From contig NZ_CP059725.1 of NCBI RefSeq assembly GCF_014117425.1, positions 2,108,001 to 2,172,000 on the forward strand: a stretch of DNA of 64,000 nucleotides. The letters are read 5' to 3'. Shown in pieces: positions 7,836 through 17,426 of this stretch. Origin of the DNA: Bartonella sp. HY038 (GTDB lineage Bacteria > Pseudomonadota > Alphaproteobacteria > Rhizobiales > Rhizobiaceae). Under the pieces are notes generated by a model that saw only the letters and a list, made by a program, of their open reading frames with translations, did not search any database and had not been told where the DNA came from. Positions within the stretch are counted from its first letter, which is position 1, and each line of letters begins with the position of its first letter. The translations under genes and the position numbers were made by a program.

Positions 7836-8624
7836 CTACTTTGATTGAGCATGAACAAAATGGCGGATTGCGGTTGTTAAAAACACTGTAAACCCGCTAG
7901 CAATTGCTTCATAACGAGCAATAAAATCAGGATGATTTTCATAACTATCGGCCAGTGCAAGATAGGCATCATAAGGCGCTTCACAACGCCATTGTTTTAA
8001 GACCCACGCCCAATACTGAGAAATTAGTTTTTGAACAATTGCGGCATCAGGCTTTTGTTTATTTATAAAACTATTTGCAAGCGCAGTTTCAATAAACTGT
8101 AATTCTTGCATTGTTTCTTGATTAAAAATCTCGCCGTTGTTATTTTCTGGCATAGAATTTTTTATAATTTTTGTAGCCTCTTTGCCGTAATGTTCAATCA
8201 ATTGGCTTTCATATTGAGCTTGTTTATCAGGCTCGATATAACCAGAATATAAATCTATTATTTTCAACTCTTTATCTCCTTCTAGTGCTTCAAGCGTTGC
8301 CTGAACGGATTGAAGCATTTTTTGAAAAGATGCTATTTTTTCAACCAGTAACTTCTTTTGCCCTTGCAATAGTTCAACTTGGTTATTTCCATCTAAAAGC
8401 TGTTTAATGGTTGCAAGGCTGAGATCCATTTGTCGATAAATTATAATTTGTTGCAAACGCACTAATTCATATTGGGAATAGAACCGATAACCATTAGCTC
8501 CCACATGGCAAGGCTTTAACACGCCAAAGGCATCATAATAATGTAATGTCCGTACCGACACCCCCGATAATTGGCCAATTTTTTTAACACTATAAAGCGC
8601 ACAATCCCTTTTTACTTTTTTCAT
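7836..8624 (-). CDS. MerR-family regulator with TipAS-like effector domain
   Basis: The N-terminus is a MerR winged helix-turn-helix (KKIGQLSGVSVRTLHYYDAFGVL, about residues 13-75). A dimerisation coiled coil follows (about 76-115) and then a helical C-terminal region of about 140 residues resembling the TipAS domain that traps small hydrophobic ligands in TipA-type activators. It is therefore probably a ligand-responsive activator. The ATG at 8624 has AAGGA six bases upstream. The gene is convergent with folA, and no obvious target gene (efflux pump or drug-modifying enzyme) is next to it; the upstream gene poxB lies on the same strand. Confidence 0.88.
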   Translation of the reverse strand: MKKVKRDCALYSVKKIGQLSGVSVRTLHYYDAFGVLKPCHVGANGYRFYSQYELVRLQQIIIYRQMDLSLATIKQLLDGNNQVELLQGQKKLLVEKIASFQKMLQSVQATLEALEGDKELKIIDLYSGYIEPDKQAQYESQLIEHYGKEATKIIKNSMPENNNGEIFNQETMQELQFIETALANSFINKQKPDAAIVQKLISQYWAWVLKQWRCEAPYDAYLALADSYENHPDFIARYEAIASGFTVFLTTAIRHFVHAQSK

Positions 8625-8753
8625 AAAAAGTCCTTAGATAAATAATAAACTAACGAAACCGATTTGGATTATATCTTGGCATAAGCTTGTTTTAATCGTA
8701 GTTTTTCACTGCATAAGCTTTTGTAAATGATGACGTAAGGTGAGAGTCAAGCA

Positions 8754-8793
8754 TAAAAAAACACCCTTTCATAAAATGAAAAGGTGTTTTTAA
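8754..8793 (-). terminator. Rho-independent terminator of poxB
   Basis: An inverted repeat pairs AAAAACACC with GGTGTTTTT, and TTTCAT/ATGAAA extends the stem inward. The hairpin is flanked by A and T runs and lies 35 bp beyond the poxB stop on the minus strand. Confidence 0.75.
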
Positions 8794-8827
8794 ATCTATT
8801 TTTAAGCTAGAGTTTTTATTTTAACTA

Positions 8828-10540
8828 TTAGCGAACAAAATTATCTACAAGTAGATCTTTAACTTCTTTTACGCGTCCTTTTAAAACGGCTTTTACACCA
8901 TAAAGCGCCATGTTTTTTACTTCACTAACGCTAACTTCTGGTGGCATAACCAATTCATAGCCACTAGTTAAAACGTCAAGAAGCGCAGGCCCATCATAGG
9001 CTAAAAATTCTTTTATGGCATTTTCAAGTTGCTCTGGCTTTTCAACGCGCCAAGCACCAAAACCAATAACTTCTGCCATTTTAGCAAAATCTGGATTTTT
9101 TAAATCCGTATATTCATTAACTAGCGATTCAGCCTTTTGCTCCAATTCAACGAAGTTAAGGGAAGCATTATTGAGCACAACAATTTTGACATTGATTTTT
9201 TCTTGCACCGCCGTCAATAATTCACCCATAAGCATTGAAAGACCACCATCACCAGAAATGGAAATGACTTGGCGATCGGGATAGGCTTTTTTAATGCCTA
9301 GTGCCTGTGGCATAGCATTTGCCATTGAACCATGTAAAAGGCTGGATAAAGTGCGCCGTTTACCATTGGTTTTAAAATGACGAAGAACCCAAACCATAGC
9401 AGTTCCGCAATCTGCTACAGCTACCGCATCATCATCAGCATGTTCGCTAATAAGGGAAACAAGACGCTGAGGATGGATAATTGACTTTGCTTCTTGAACC
9501 TCTTTTTCCTGTTCTTTTTTATGCTCCTCATTTATTTTCAAACAATGGTCAAGGAAATTAGCGTCGGATTTTTCTGCAACGATTGGCAATAATGCTTCAA
9601 CGCTGGCTTTAATATCGCCTACCAAACCAAGCTCGACAGGATGACGATGACCAAGACGAGATGCATCTTCATCAATCTGGATTAATGTTGCCTTATTGGG
9701 ATAAAACTGGCTAAAAGCAAAATCTGTACCAAGCAATAAAAGCGTGTCACATTCTTCCATCATGGTAAAGCAAGGCTTGCCACCTAACATACCTGTCATA
9801 CCAATATCATAGGGATTATCATATTCGATGAAATCCTTAGCGCGGGTTGAATGACCGATTGGGCTTTTTAATTTTTTGGCAAGTGCAATCACTTCATCAT
9901 GGGCGCCCTTTACACCTGCGCCAACAAAAATACCAACCTTTTTACCCTTGGCCAAAAGGCTTGCAACTTCAGAAAGTTCGCTATCACTTGGGCGAATAAC
10001 TGGATGGGTACGATAGGTTTTAAATTGCGTTTCATTTTTAATAAAAGCCTCAGATATATCCGATGGTAAAATGATAACCGCCACACCTTTTTTAGCAATA
10101 GCTGCTTGGCAGGCTTGCGCAGTGATACGCTGGGCATCTTCTGGATTTAATACCTGCTCACAAAATACCGAGCAATGAGAATAAAGCGCACGAAAATCCA
10201 CCTCCTGTGGATAGGCTGTACCTAAAGTACCACTTGCCAATTGGCTGGCAATCAATACCATTGGTGCGCGATTGCGATTTGCTTCAAAAATACCGTTAAT
10301 AAAATGCAATGAACCTGGCCCACAAGAACCTGCGCAAGCAGCAATTTCACCAGTAATATAAGCATCAGCACCAGCGGCAAAAGCCCCAGCTTCTTCATGG
10401 CGCATATGCACCCAGCTAATTTTGCTTTTTGAAATCGCGGTTGTCACATAGTTTAGGGTATCGCCAACAATACCATAGCACCGCCGCACGCCTGCATCTT
10501 CCAGTGTCTTTACGACAATATCTGCAACTCTCTTGGACAT
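8828..10540 (-). CDS. poxB: Pyruvate dehydrogenase (quinone) / pyruvate oxidase, thiamine-dependent
   Basis: This 570-residue thiamine diphosphate enzyme is close in length to E. coli PoxB (572). It shows the N-terminal pyrimidine-binding domain with the catalytic glutamate in HMRHEEAGAFAAGA, a central FAD/DHS-like domain and the C-terminal ThDP motif SGDGGLSMLMGE...NNASLNF. PoxB-type enzymes decarboxylate pyruvate to acetate and CO2 and pass electrons to ubiquinone at the inner membrane; the C-terminal amphipathic stretch (LKGRVKEVKDLLVDNF) fits membrane attachment. The start at 10540 has AGGAGA just upstream; a longer frame to 10696 runs through a palindromic repeat and is rejected. Other ThDP decarboxylases of this family cannot be fully excluded. 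Confidence 0.88.
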   Translation of the reverse strand: MSKRVADIVVKTLEDAGVRRCYGIVGDTLNYVTTAISKSKISWVHMRHEEAGAFAAGADAYITGEIAACAGSCGPGSLHFINGIFEANRNRAPMVLIASQLASGTLGTAYPQEVDFRALYSHCSVFCEQVLNPEDAQRITAQACQAAIAKKGVAVIILPSDISEAFIKNETQFKTYRTHPVIRPSDSELSEVASLLAKGKKVGIFVGAGVKGAHDEVIALAKKLKSPIGHSTRAKDFIEYDNPYDIGMTGMLGGKPCFTMMEECDTLLLLGTDFAFSQFYPNKATLIQIDEDASRLGHRHPVELGLVGDIKASVEALLPIVAEKSDANFLDHCLKINEEHKKEQEKEVQEAKSIIHPQRLVSLISEHADDDAVAVADCGTAMVWVLRHFKTNGKRRTLSSLLHGSMANAMPQALGIKKAYPDRQVISISGDGGLSMLMGELLTAVQEKINVKIVVLNNASLNFVELEQKAESLVNEYTDLKNPDFAKMAEVIGFGAWRVEKPEQLENAIKEFLAYDGPALLDVLTSGYELVMPPEVSVSEVKNMALYGVKAVLKGRVKEVKDLLVDNFVR

Positions 10541-10557
10541 AATGCAATCTCCTTGAT

Positions 10558-10662
10558 TAGAGCGTTTTCCGAAAAGTGTGAAGCGGTTTTCGGACAAAAA
10601 ACGCGATGTAAACAATGCATTAGAGCGCCGATCTGAGACAATCAGATCGAAATGCGCTCTAA
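10558..10662. repeat. REP-like double palindromic element upstream of poxB
   Basis: Two adjacent hairpins are visible. The first pairs CCGAAAA with TTTTCGG inside a segment beginning AGAGCGTTTTCCGAAAAG. The second (10620-10662) pairs TTAGAGCGC with GCGCTCTAA and, inside it, CGATCTGA with TCAGATCG. The wording matches the interspersed palindromic elements common in rhizobial and Brucella intergenic regions (established knowledge, recalled by eye). It lies in the poxB leader; no second copy was noticed in this window. Confidence 0.75.
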
Positions 10663-10860
10663 ATGGTGATATGCGCCATAAGCATATCGTGGCCATAGAG
10701 TGCTACAAATTTAAAAAAAGGAAACAGTAAAAATAGATTATCACGTCACTGTGAAAACCTTGCAACAAAAATGCAATATTTCAGGCAATATTAGAATGAA
10801 AATGTTTCTAAAATCAAAAACTCATAACTTTGTTTTATTTACGGCAAATATTTGACAATA

Positions 10861-11517
10861 CTATGCTTGCCATTTTGCGATAAAATCTTCAATAACCATA
10901 TTTTGCATATCAGGAATTGCTTCATAAAGCTTTTCCAATGGCCAATCCCACCATTGAAGTGCAAGTAAATCTTCAACTACGGGCTTTGAAAAACGCATTT
11001 TTATGCTTTTTGCCGGTACTCCAACCACAATTTCATAATCCCCAACATCTTTGGTTACAACAGCATTGGCACCAATCACCGCACCATGACCAATTTTGAT
11101 ATCTGGCATAATCACCGCGCCATGACCGATCCACACATCATGGCCAATTAACACTCTTTTATTTTGCCGCCGTGCACGAAAATCGCTATCGAGCGGCAAA
11201 AAACGGAAATATTCATTGGGGCGATAGCTAAATTTGTGAGTACTTAATCGCTCCATCGGATGTTCAAGGGCATTAATCCGCACATTGGCTGCGATTGAAC
11301 AAAATTTGCCAATATCGGCATAAATCGCCTCGCCATTGCGTTCAAAATAGCTAAAAGCACCAAGATTTACATCGGTGAGCTGCACACGCTTGCCAATTTC
11401 ACTATAGGGGCCAAGTTTTGTGCCTTTTAGCCGCGCGGTTGAGTGAATGCGCGGGGCCTTATCTTGAAACCGTAAATCAGCCGTTTCAGTCCCTATATCT
11501 TTTCCGATATCTTTCAT
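10861..11517 (-). CDS. Hexapeptide-repeat acyltransferase, phosphonate-associated (PhnO/Phn-Thr) type
   Basis: This 218-residue protein has a left-handed beta-helix made of hexapeptide repeats ([LIV]GxxxxI series): RIHSTARLKGTKLGPYSEIG near the N-terminus, and VLIGHDVWIGHGAVIMPDIKIGHGAVIGANAVV at about 125-160. The insertion with EHPMERLSTHKFSYR and the end RFSKPVVEDLLALQWWDWP match the xenobiotic/phosphonate-metabolism transferase family (TIGR03308-like). Relatives usually sit in phn (C-P lyase) clusters, but no phn gene is present here, so the acceptor substrate is unknown. It most likely uses acetyl-CoA. Confidence 0.83.
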   Translation of the reverse strand: MKDIGKDIGTETADLRFQDKAPRIHSTARLKGTKLGPYSEIGKRVQLTDVNLGAFSYFERNGEAIYADIGKFCSIAANVRINALEHPMERLSTHKFSYRPNEYFRFLPLDSDFRARRQNKRVLIGHDVWIGHGAVIMPDIKIGHGAVIGANAVVTKDVGDYEIVVGVPAKSIKMRFSKPVVEDLLALQWWDWPLEKLYEAIPDMQNMVIEDFIAKWQA

Positions 11518-11712
11518 AGTGCGACTTTTTATCTTTTAAAATTGGTTGAATAGCAATCAATGCATGCTTATAGTTATTTTAAATTACTCTAACAGGCAAA
11601 CAGAGCCTTTTCATCCATAAATTGATGACGTTTTTTAAATTGATTTGTTAAAAAGCAAATTACAGTATTAAAATCAAGCATCGGTTTGCCGCAATTATAA
11701 CTAGGTTATTCA

Positions 11713-12285
11713 ATGAAAGCACTAACCAAATTTGCCATAATTACTGCCCTATTTTTTGTGGCAATATTTGCTTGGGCGCATTTTACCAAACCAAAACCCT
11801 TTGGTGATGATTTTAGCCTTACCGATTCCAATGGTAAGAGCGTTACGCAAGATGATATTCGTGCGCAACCATCAGCCGTATTTTTTGGCTATACGATGTG
11901 CCCCGATGTTTGCCCAACAACACTTTTGGATATTACCGAATGGTTAGAGGCTTTAGGCCCTGATGCGGATAAAATTAAAGTTTGGTTCTTTACCGTTGAC
12001 CCAGAGCGTGATACGCCACAAGTTATGCATGATTATATTTCCAATTTTTCTGATCGTATTATTGGCATATCTGGCGATCCGCAAAAGGTACATGCAGCCA
12101 TAAAGAGTTTTAATATTGTGGCTGAAAAAGTACCTGGCAATGATGGTGATTATACTTATGACCACACTGCTGCGGTTATCTTGCTTAGAAAAGGTGGGCG
12201 CGTTCGCACCACTATTCCTTACCAGCAAGATAAGGAAGTTGCTGTAGAATGGTTAAAAGAATTGGCAAAAAGCGCAGGAAACTAA
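11713..12285 (+). CDS. SCO1/SenC family copper chaperone
   Basis: This thioredoxin-fold SCO protein of 190 residues has an N-terminal membrane anchor (about residues 5-22). The copper-binding CxxxC is C63-PDV-C67, the partner histidine is H151 in YDHTAAV, and VDPERDTP is the family signature. Such proteins deliver copper or manage thiols for assembly of the Cu-A centre of cytochrome c oxidase, on the periplasmic side of the membrane. No oxidase genes are nearby. prmA begins 4 bp after its stop, suggesting co-transcription without an obvious functional link. Confidence 0.93.
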   Translation: MKALTKFAIITALFFVAIFAWAHFTKPKPFGDDFSLTDSNGKSVTQDDIRAQPSAVFFGYTMCPDVCPTTLLDITEWLEALGPDADKIKVWFFTVDPERDTPQVMHDYISNFSDRIIGISGDPQKVHAAIKSFNIVAEKVPGNDGDYTYDHTAAVILLRKGGRVRTTIPYQQDKEVAVEWLKELAKSAGN

Positions 12286-12289
12286 TATT

Positions 12290-13159
12290 TTGTCACAGAT
12301 ACGCCTATTTATAACCCATACAAAATTCGATGCCGAGGCAATCTATGCCAAGCTTGAGCCAGCTTTTGAAGAAGATGGCTTACCAATTTCTATTGCAGAA
12401 ATTAATGAAGATGAAGAAATTTTCGAGGTTTCGCTTTATTGTGAAGATGATGACCTTGAGGATATGCGCACGCGCTTTGCCAATATTTTAAATATTGATG
12501 AAAATAGCATCACGGTTGAAATTTTACCTGAAATTGATTGGGTTCAACACAGCCTTGAAGGGTTAAAACCTGTACGTGCCGGCCGTTTTTTTGTGCATGG
12601 TAGCCATGACCGAGAAAAAATTGCCGCTAATGATATTTCCATTGAAATTGATGCAGGCCAAGCATTTGGTACCGGCCATCACGGCACAACTGCCGGTTGC
12701 CTTGAAATGATTGGCATGGTGATGCGCAACGAGCATCCACAAAACATTCTTGACCTTGGTACAGGCAGCGGCGTGTTAGCCATTGGCATGGCTAAGCTTT
12801 ACCCCGTAAAGATTGTCGCCAGTGATATTGACCCGATTGCGACCAAGGTTGCTAAGGAAAATATTAAATTAAATGGCGTTGCATCGCGCATTGATGCGGT
12901 AACCGCAGCAGGTTTCCACCATCGTGAATTATTGATGCGTGCGCCATTTGACTTGATTGTTGCCAATATTCTTGCTCGGCCATTAATGATGCTAGCGCCG
13001 CGAATGTCACGGGCGTTAAAACCCAATGGCTCCATCATATTATCGGGTATTTTAGATAGCCAACGCGACCGTGTTCTTGCAGCTTATCGTGCACAGGGAC
13101 TCTATCACCAATCAACATTTCACCGTAATGGTTGGGTAACACTACATTTAAAACGATAA
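12290..13159 (+). CDS. prmA: Ribosomal protein L11 methyltransferase
   Basis: PrmA trimethylates ribosomal protein L11 using S-adenosylmethionine. The SAM-binding motif I reads [14 protein letters not shown], motif II includes VASDIDPIA, and the family motif [16 protein letters not shown] precedes them; [10 protein letters not shown] is the substrate-amide motif. The N-terminal L11-binding domain occupies about residues 1-90. The start is a TTG at 12290, only 4 bp after the SCO gene, with an AGGA upstream inside the end of that gene. Length (289) is normal for alphaproteobacterial PrmA. Confidence 0.95.
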   Translation: MSQIRLFITHTKFDAEAIYAKLEPAFEEDGLPISIAEINEDEEIFEVSLYCEDDDLEDMRTRFANILNIDENSITVEILPEIDWVQHSLEGLKPVRAGRFFVHGSHDREKIAANDISIEIDAGQAFGTGHHGTTAGCLEMIGMVMRNEHPQNILDLGTGSGVLAIGMAKLYPVKIVASDIDPIATKVAKENIKLNGVASRIDAVTAAGFHHRELLMRAPFDLIVANILARPLMMLAPRMSRALKPNGSIILSGILDSQRDRVLAAYRAQGLYHQSTFHRNGWVTLHLKR

Positions 13160-13210
13160 ATCAAATAGTAATTAATCCAAGCGATAAAGCCAAATCTTGC
13201 AAGGTGTAAA

Positions 13211-15049
13211 ATGTTTCAGACCTTTGATGTTGCAACCAATCCTGACAATGGCAAGCCAAGACTGGCACTATTGCGTAAAGAAATGAGCCGCTTAGGGCTT
13301 AATGGCTTTATCATACCCCGCGCCGATGAGCATCAAGGTGAATATGTACCGCCACATGCGCAACGCCTTGCTTGGCTAACCGGTTTCACCGGATCGGCGG
13401 GAAGCGCACTTGTCTTGCAAGATAAAGCCTATATTTTTACCGATGGGCGTTATAGTTTACAGGTTCGCCAACAAACCGATAATAATGTTTTTGACTATGA
13501 AGATTTAATATCAAATCCACCATCAAAGTGGTTGAGTGAGCATGGCAAAGGTCTAACAATTGGCTTTGACCCTTGGCTCACCACTATTGCAGGAGCACGT
13601 CAGCTGCGTGAAGCTATGGCAAAGACTGCTGGCAATTTGCATAGTTTAGATTATAATCTTGTTGATGTCATTTGGGATGACCAGCCAGAGCCACCACTTG
13701 GCCGCGTGACCATTCAACCGCTTTCCATGGCTGGTAAAGAAGCAGATATTAAACTTGCAGAAATGCAGGAGGATATTAGGCAGAAAAATTGCACCGCCAC
13801 TATTTTAACCGATCCATCATCAATTGCATGGCTATTTAATATTCGCGGAACAGATGTATCAAATACGCCATTGCCATTATCTTTTGCTTTTATATCAGCA
13901 TCTAGTAAGCCCTATTTATTTATTGATCCAAGAAAACTCGGGGTCGAAGAAAAAGCCTATCTAGACCCGCTATGCCATATTGTGGCTCCAAGCCATATGA
14001 TTGATAAATTGAAGGAAATTATTGCCGGCAATCAAATAATATTGCTTGATGCCAATTTATGTGCTGAAAAAATCCGCACACTTATTGAAGATGCTGGTGC
14101 AAAGATTGTTGAAGGGCAAGATCCGGCAAAATTACCAAGGGCAATTAAAAACGCAGTAGAACTAGAAGGCGCAAGACGGGCGCATTTGCGTGACGGTGTT
14201 GCCTTGGTTAGATTTTTCTCGTGGCTAAGCCGGCAAAGTGCAGGTACTCAAAACGAAATTTCCGCCGCTATTAAGCTTGAAGAATTTCGCGCAAAAACCG
14301 CAATTGAGCACCATTCTAAGCTTGAAGATTTATCATTTGACACAATTTCGGGCGTGGGCAGTGATGGCGCTATTATCCATTACCGTGTTAACACCAAAAC
14401 CAACCGCAAATTAGAACCGCATGAATTATACCTCGTTGATTCAGGCGCGCAATATCGCGATGGCACCACAGATGTTACCAGAACCGTTGCCATTTGTGCT
14501 AAAGGCGGCAAGCCAGATGCAGAACAAATTCGCTGTTTTACACTGGTGTTGAAAGGCATGATCAACATGTCATTGGCACGTTTTCCTGCCCATTCACGCG
14601 GGGTTGATCTTGATATTTTGGCACGCAGCGCCTTATGGAAAGCTGGCCTTGATTATAAGCATGGTACAGGGCATGGTGTTGGCTCTTTTCTATCAGTTCA
14701 TGAAGGGCCGCAAAGCTTATCACGCGCTAGCACACAAGAATTAATGGCAGGCATGATTATTTCCAATGAGCCCGGTTATTACCGCGAGGGAGCCTTTGGC
14801 ATACGCATTGAAAACTTGCTTATTGTGCAAGATGCAGAACCAATTGATGGCGGCGAAATTGACATGCATAGTTTTGAAACCTTGACCCTATGTCCAATTG
14901 ATCAAAGCTTGATTGATAGCACTATGCTCACTTTAGAAGAACGCCAATGGCTCAACGCCTATCATGCAAAGGTTTATGAAAAGCTTTCACCATTTGTAAG
15001 TGGTGACGATTTAGCCTTTTTAACCAGTGCCACAGCGGAATTATCATAA
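13211..15049 (+). CDS. pepP: Xaa-Pro aminopeptidase (M24B family)
   Basis: This 612-residue protein has the long form of aminopeptidase P: two creatinase-type N-terminal domains (about 1-310) and a C-terminal pita-bread metallopeptidase domain. Metal ligands are visible in VDSGAQYRDGTTDVTRT (two aspartates), HGTGHGVGSFLSVHEGP (histidine), SNEPGYY and IRIENLL (glutamates). It removes N-terminal residues preceding proline, probably in the cytoplasm. AAGG lies six bases before the ATG. It follows prmA by 51 bp on the same strand and converges with tsaC, with 8 bp between the stops. Confidence 0.93.
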   Translation: MFQTFDVATNPDNGKPRLALLRKEMSRLGLNGFIIPRADEHQGEYVPPHAQRLAWLTGFTGSAGSALVLQDKAYIFTDGRYSLQVRQQTDNNVFDYEDLISNPPSKWLSEHGKGLTIGFDPWLTTIAGARQLREAMAKTAGNLHSLDYNLVDVIWDDQPEPPLGRVTIQPLSMAGKEADIKLAEMQEDIRQKNCTATILTDPSSIAWLFNIRGTDVSNTPLPLSFAFISASSKPYLFIDPRKLGVEEKAYLDPLCHIVAPSHMIDKLKEIIAGNQIILLDANLCAEKIRTLIEDAGAKIVEGQDPAKLPRAIKNAVELEGARRAHLRDGVALVRFFSWLSRQSAGTQNEISAAIKLEEFRAKTAIEHHSKLEDLSFDTISGVGSDGAIIHYRVNTKTNRKLEPHELYLVDSGAQYRDGTTDVTRTVAICAKGGKPDAEQIRCFTLVLKGMINMSLARFPAHSRGVDLDILARSALWKAGLDYKHGTGHGVGSFLSVHEGPQSLSRASTQELMAGMIISNEPGYYREGAFGIRIENLLIVQDAEPIDGGEIDMHSFETLTLCPIDQSLIDSTMLTLEERQWLNAYHAKVYEKLSPFVSGDDLAFLTSATAELS

Positions 15050-15057
15050 CAGAGTTT

Positions 15058-16011
15058 TTATTTTGGTGCAGCGGCGCGGTTAAGCCGGTCATTAATTGCC
15101 TCACCAAGACTCGTCAACGGTATTGGTGCAACCGCAATGGAACTTGCGCCAACAAGATCAAGGCGCTGCATATAATCAAATAAATGCACTGCCGCTTCTT
15201 TTAAATCTCCACTTTCGCTCAAATTTAAAATGGCTTTTGCATTTGCCTGTCCCTTAATTGCTGCGTCACCAAAGTGTAAAAACGCTTCCCCTTCCATGAC
15301 TTCATCAACATTTAAACGCATGGTTGCATTGGGCGCATAATGAGACTTCATCATACCCGGTGCTTCAATAGCTGCACCATGGTCCAATTGTTTCAATGGC
15401 CGCTTTATAATAGCCTCAATCGCTTCACGCTCTAAACCACCAGGGCGCAGTAAATAAACATCATCACCATCAACTTTGATAATGGTAGATTCAACCCCTA
15501 CTTCACATGGACCTGCATCAATAATTAATGGCACACGACCTTGAAAATCATTTTCAACCGCAATAGCACTTGTTGGGCTAATTCGACCAGAACGGTTCGC
15601 ACTTGGCGCTACAATAGGACGGTCAAGAGCTTGCACAATATCTGCAAAAATTCCCTTTGGGTTGCGCAAGGCAAGGGTCGATAAGCCGGCCGTTGCCAAA
15701 GGATGAATATTGTTGGTTTCTAACAAAGGTAAAACAAGTGTCAAAGGTCCCGGCCAAAATTCTTGCATCAACTTGGCTGACATATCATCAATTGCAACAT
15801 AACGTGCTGCCATATCCATGGAGGCAACATGAGCAATTAAAGGATTAAAATGTGGACGACCTTTGGTAGCAAAAATTTCTGCCACAGCCTCCCCATTAGT
15901 TGCATCTGCCGCCAATCCATAGACTGTTTCAGTAGGTAGAGCCGCCAACTTGCCCTCACGCAAATGCGCAACGACTTGGTTTATAATAGTAGGCGATGCT
16001 GAAACAATCAT
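15058..16011 (-). CDS. tsaC: Threonylcarbamoyl-AMP synthase, Sua5 type
   Basis: The N-terminal 200 residues form the YrdC/TsaC fold: TETVYGLAADATN, TKGRPHFNPLIAHV, FWPGPLTLVLP, APSANRSGRISPTSA and VGVESTIIKVD. The C-terminal Sua5 domain (about 215-317) is present, so the protein is the long Sua5 form rather than the short TsaC form. It makes threonylcarbamoyl-AMP from threonine, bicarbonate and ATP for the t6A37 modification of ANN-decoding tRNAs. The enzyme partners (TsaB, TsaD, TsaE) are not in this window. The gene is convergent with pepP. Confidence 0.94.
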   Translation of the reverse strand: MIVSASPTIINQVVAHLREGKLAALPTETVYGLAADATNGEAVAEIFATKGRPHFNPLIAHVASMDMAARYVAIDDMSAKLMQEFWPGPLTLVLPLLETNNIHPLATAGLSTLALRNPKGIFADIVQALDRPIVAPSANRSGRISPTSAIAVENDFQGRVPLIIDAGPCEVGVESTIIKVDGDDVYLLRPGGLEREAIEAIIKRPLKQLDHGAAIEAPGMMKSHYAPNATMRLNVDEVMEGEAFLHFGDAAIKGQANAKAILNLSESGDLKEAAVHLFDYMQRLDLVGASSIAVAPIPLTSLGEAINDRLNRAAAPK

Positions 16012-16122
16012 GATATTTTAAACTTTTATAATAAAAAGATGAAGGATAATAATATTTTACTTAAGTTTTATTTTTAGATTTTTTAGATTTATAGCACAAG
16101 AACAAGAAATTTTAAAAGCCTG

Positions 16123-16785
16123 CTATTTAATATCCATATTTTTTATCGGCGCAAAACTATAGCGATGTAATTTTTTAACTGGCCCATGACTGCCAATGGC
16201 TTGCCGATGAGTGACAGTTGCATAACCGGCATGTTTTTCAAACCCATAATGGGGATGTTGACTGGCTGCTAAAATCATCATTTTATCACGCATTTCCTTA
16301 GCAATGATCGAGGCTGCAGCAATAGAGACGGAGCGTTGATCGCCTTTTACCCAAGAATCGGCAGCACAAGGTAAGCCATCAGGTATATCGCGGCCATCGA
16401 TTAAAATATAATCGGGCTGTACTGCAAGGCCTTGGCATGCACGGCGCATGGCTTCAAGCGAAGCTTTACGTATATCACTAAGATCAATGGATAAAGCACT
16501 CACGCTGCAAATACTAACGCTAAAAGCGCTATCCAAAATTTGTTGATACAATTTTTCGCGCTGCTTATGCGACAATTTTTTAGAGTCATTGAGACCAACA
16601 GGGATATTATCTGGGTCTAAAATAACCGCAGCAGCAACTACTGGCCCAGCTAAAGGCCCGCGTCCTGCTTCATCAGTACCCGCAACAAATTTTGCCCCAT
16701 GGCGCATTAAACGCTGCTCGCCAGAAAAATCTGGTTGCTTAGGAATATCAAATAAAAGCGGTAAAGGATTAATTTTTTTTGCCAT
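16123..16785 (-). CDS. rnhB: Ribonuclease HII
   Basis: RNase HII cuts the RNA strand of RNA-DNA hybrids and removes single ribonucleotides from DNA. The signature [20 protein letters not shown] carries the first catalytic Asp-Glu pair, LNDSKKLS follows, and [21 protein letters not shown] contains a further catalytic aspartate. The start is uncertain: the frame is open to a TTG at 16851, but the ATG at 16785 (MAKKINPL, weak AAGG upstream) fits family length best; ATG 16800 is the alternative. Confidence 0.93.
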   Translation of the reverse strand: MAKKINPLPLLFDIPKQPDFSGEQRLMRHGAKFVAGTDEAGRGPLAGPVVAAAVILDPDNIPVGLNDSKKLSHKQREKLYQQILDSAFSVSICSVSALSIDLSDIRKASLEAMRRACQGLAVQPDYILIDGRDIPDGLPCAADSWVKGDQRSVSIAAASIIAKEMRDKMMILAASQHPHYGFEKHAGYATVTHRQAIGSHGPVKKLHRYSFAPIKNMDIK

Positions 16786-16918
16786 AAAGCCTTGTGACAT
16801 TACCGGCAAATTTGTGCAAGCATTTTGAGAAAATTTGCAGAATTGCCCCAATATTTATGATTACAAGATTATTTATGTATATGGTTTTAAATCTCTTTAT
16901 CGTATTGTCTTAAAAGCT

Positions 16919-17284
16919 CTAATCAAGCCCGCATTCTTGGCGCTTTTTTCTCGTTAAACTTTTAGCAACAATATTATAGGAACGCGCGATATAGATTTTT
17001 AATTCATCATCAGTTAGTTCTGAATTATTATGTACGGCTGGCCAGGTGCTTGATGTATAAGGCGCACGTTTTATACCATCTTGCTCAAGCATCATAAGAT
17101 AGCTTGAAGGCGCTACCTTAAAAACCAAACAATCAACCCATAAACCACCTTTACCTCCAAGCGCGGCAAAAAATTTACCACCAATCTTGGCTACTCTTGC
17201 ATGCCATTGGTCGTGCAAGGTGACAGATTTTAACGAAGTTACAAATTCATCAAAGTCCTTAACATCATAAAGAGACAAGAGCAT
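16919..17284 (-). CDS. MmcQ/YjbR family protein
   Basis: This 121-residue protein has the YjbR cyclophilin-like DNA-binding-type fold signature: an acidic N-terminal helix with HDQWHARVAKIGGKFFAAL, then a core WVDCLVFKV. The typical APYTSSTWPAVHNNSELTDDELKIYIARSYNIV segment ends in a helix bearing the conserved ARSY. The family has an unclear cellular role. No operon partner is evident; upstream and downstream intergenic gaps exceed 100 bp. Confidence 0.85.
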   Translation of the reverse strand: MLLSLYDVKDFDEFVTSLKSVTLHDQWHARVAKIGGKFFAALGGKGGLWVDCLVFKVAPSSYLMMLEQDGIKRAPYTSSTWPAVHNNSELTDDELKIYIARSYNIVAKSLTRKKRQECGLD

Positions 17285-17426
17285 AATTCCAATTCAAAAT
17301 AATTAAGGCAATTTAAACAACCCTCAATGACCATGTTAACATACTAACCTAGCAATTGCCGATGAGTTATTTTACGATAATTTTTGCTTAAATAGTTTAC
17401 TGCATAATATCAAAGCCCCTTATGTT

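Noticed and set aside
10541..10696. An N-terminal extension of poxB by 52 codons
   Set aside because: The extension runs through a palindromic repeat and is not part of the family; AGGAGA sits directly before the ATG at 10540.
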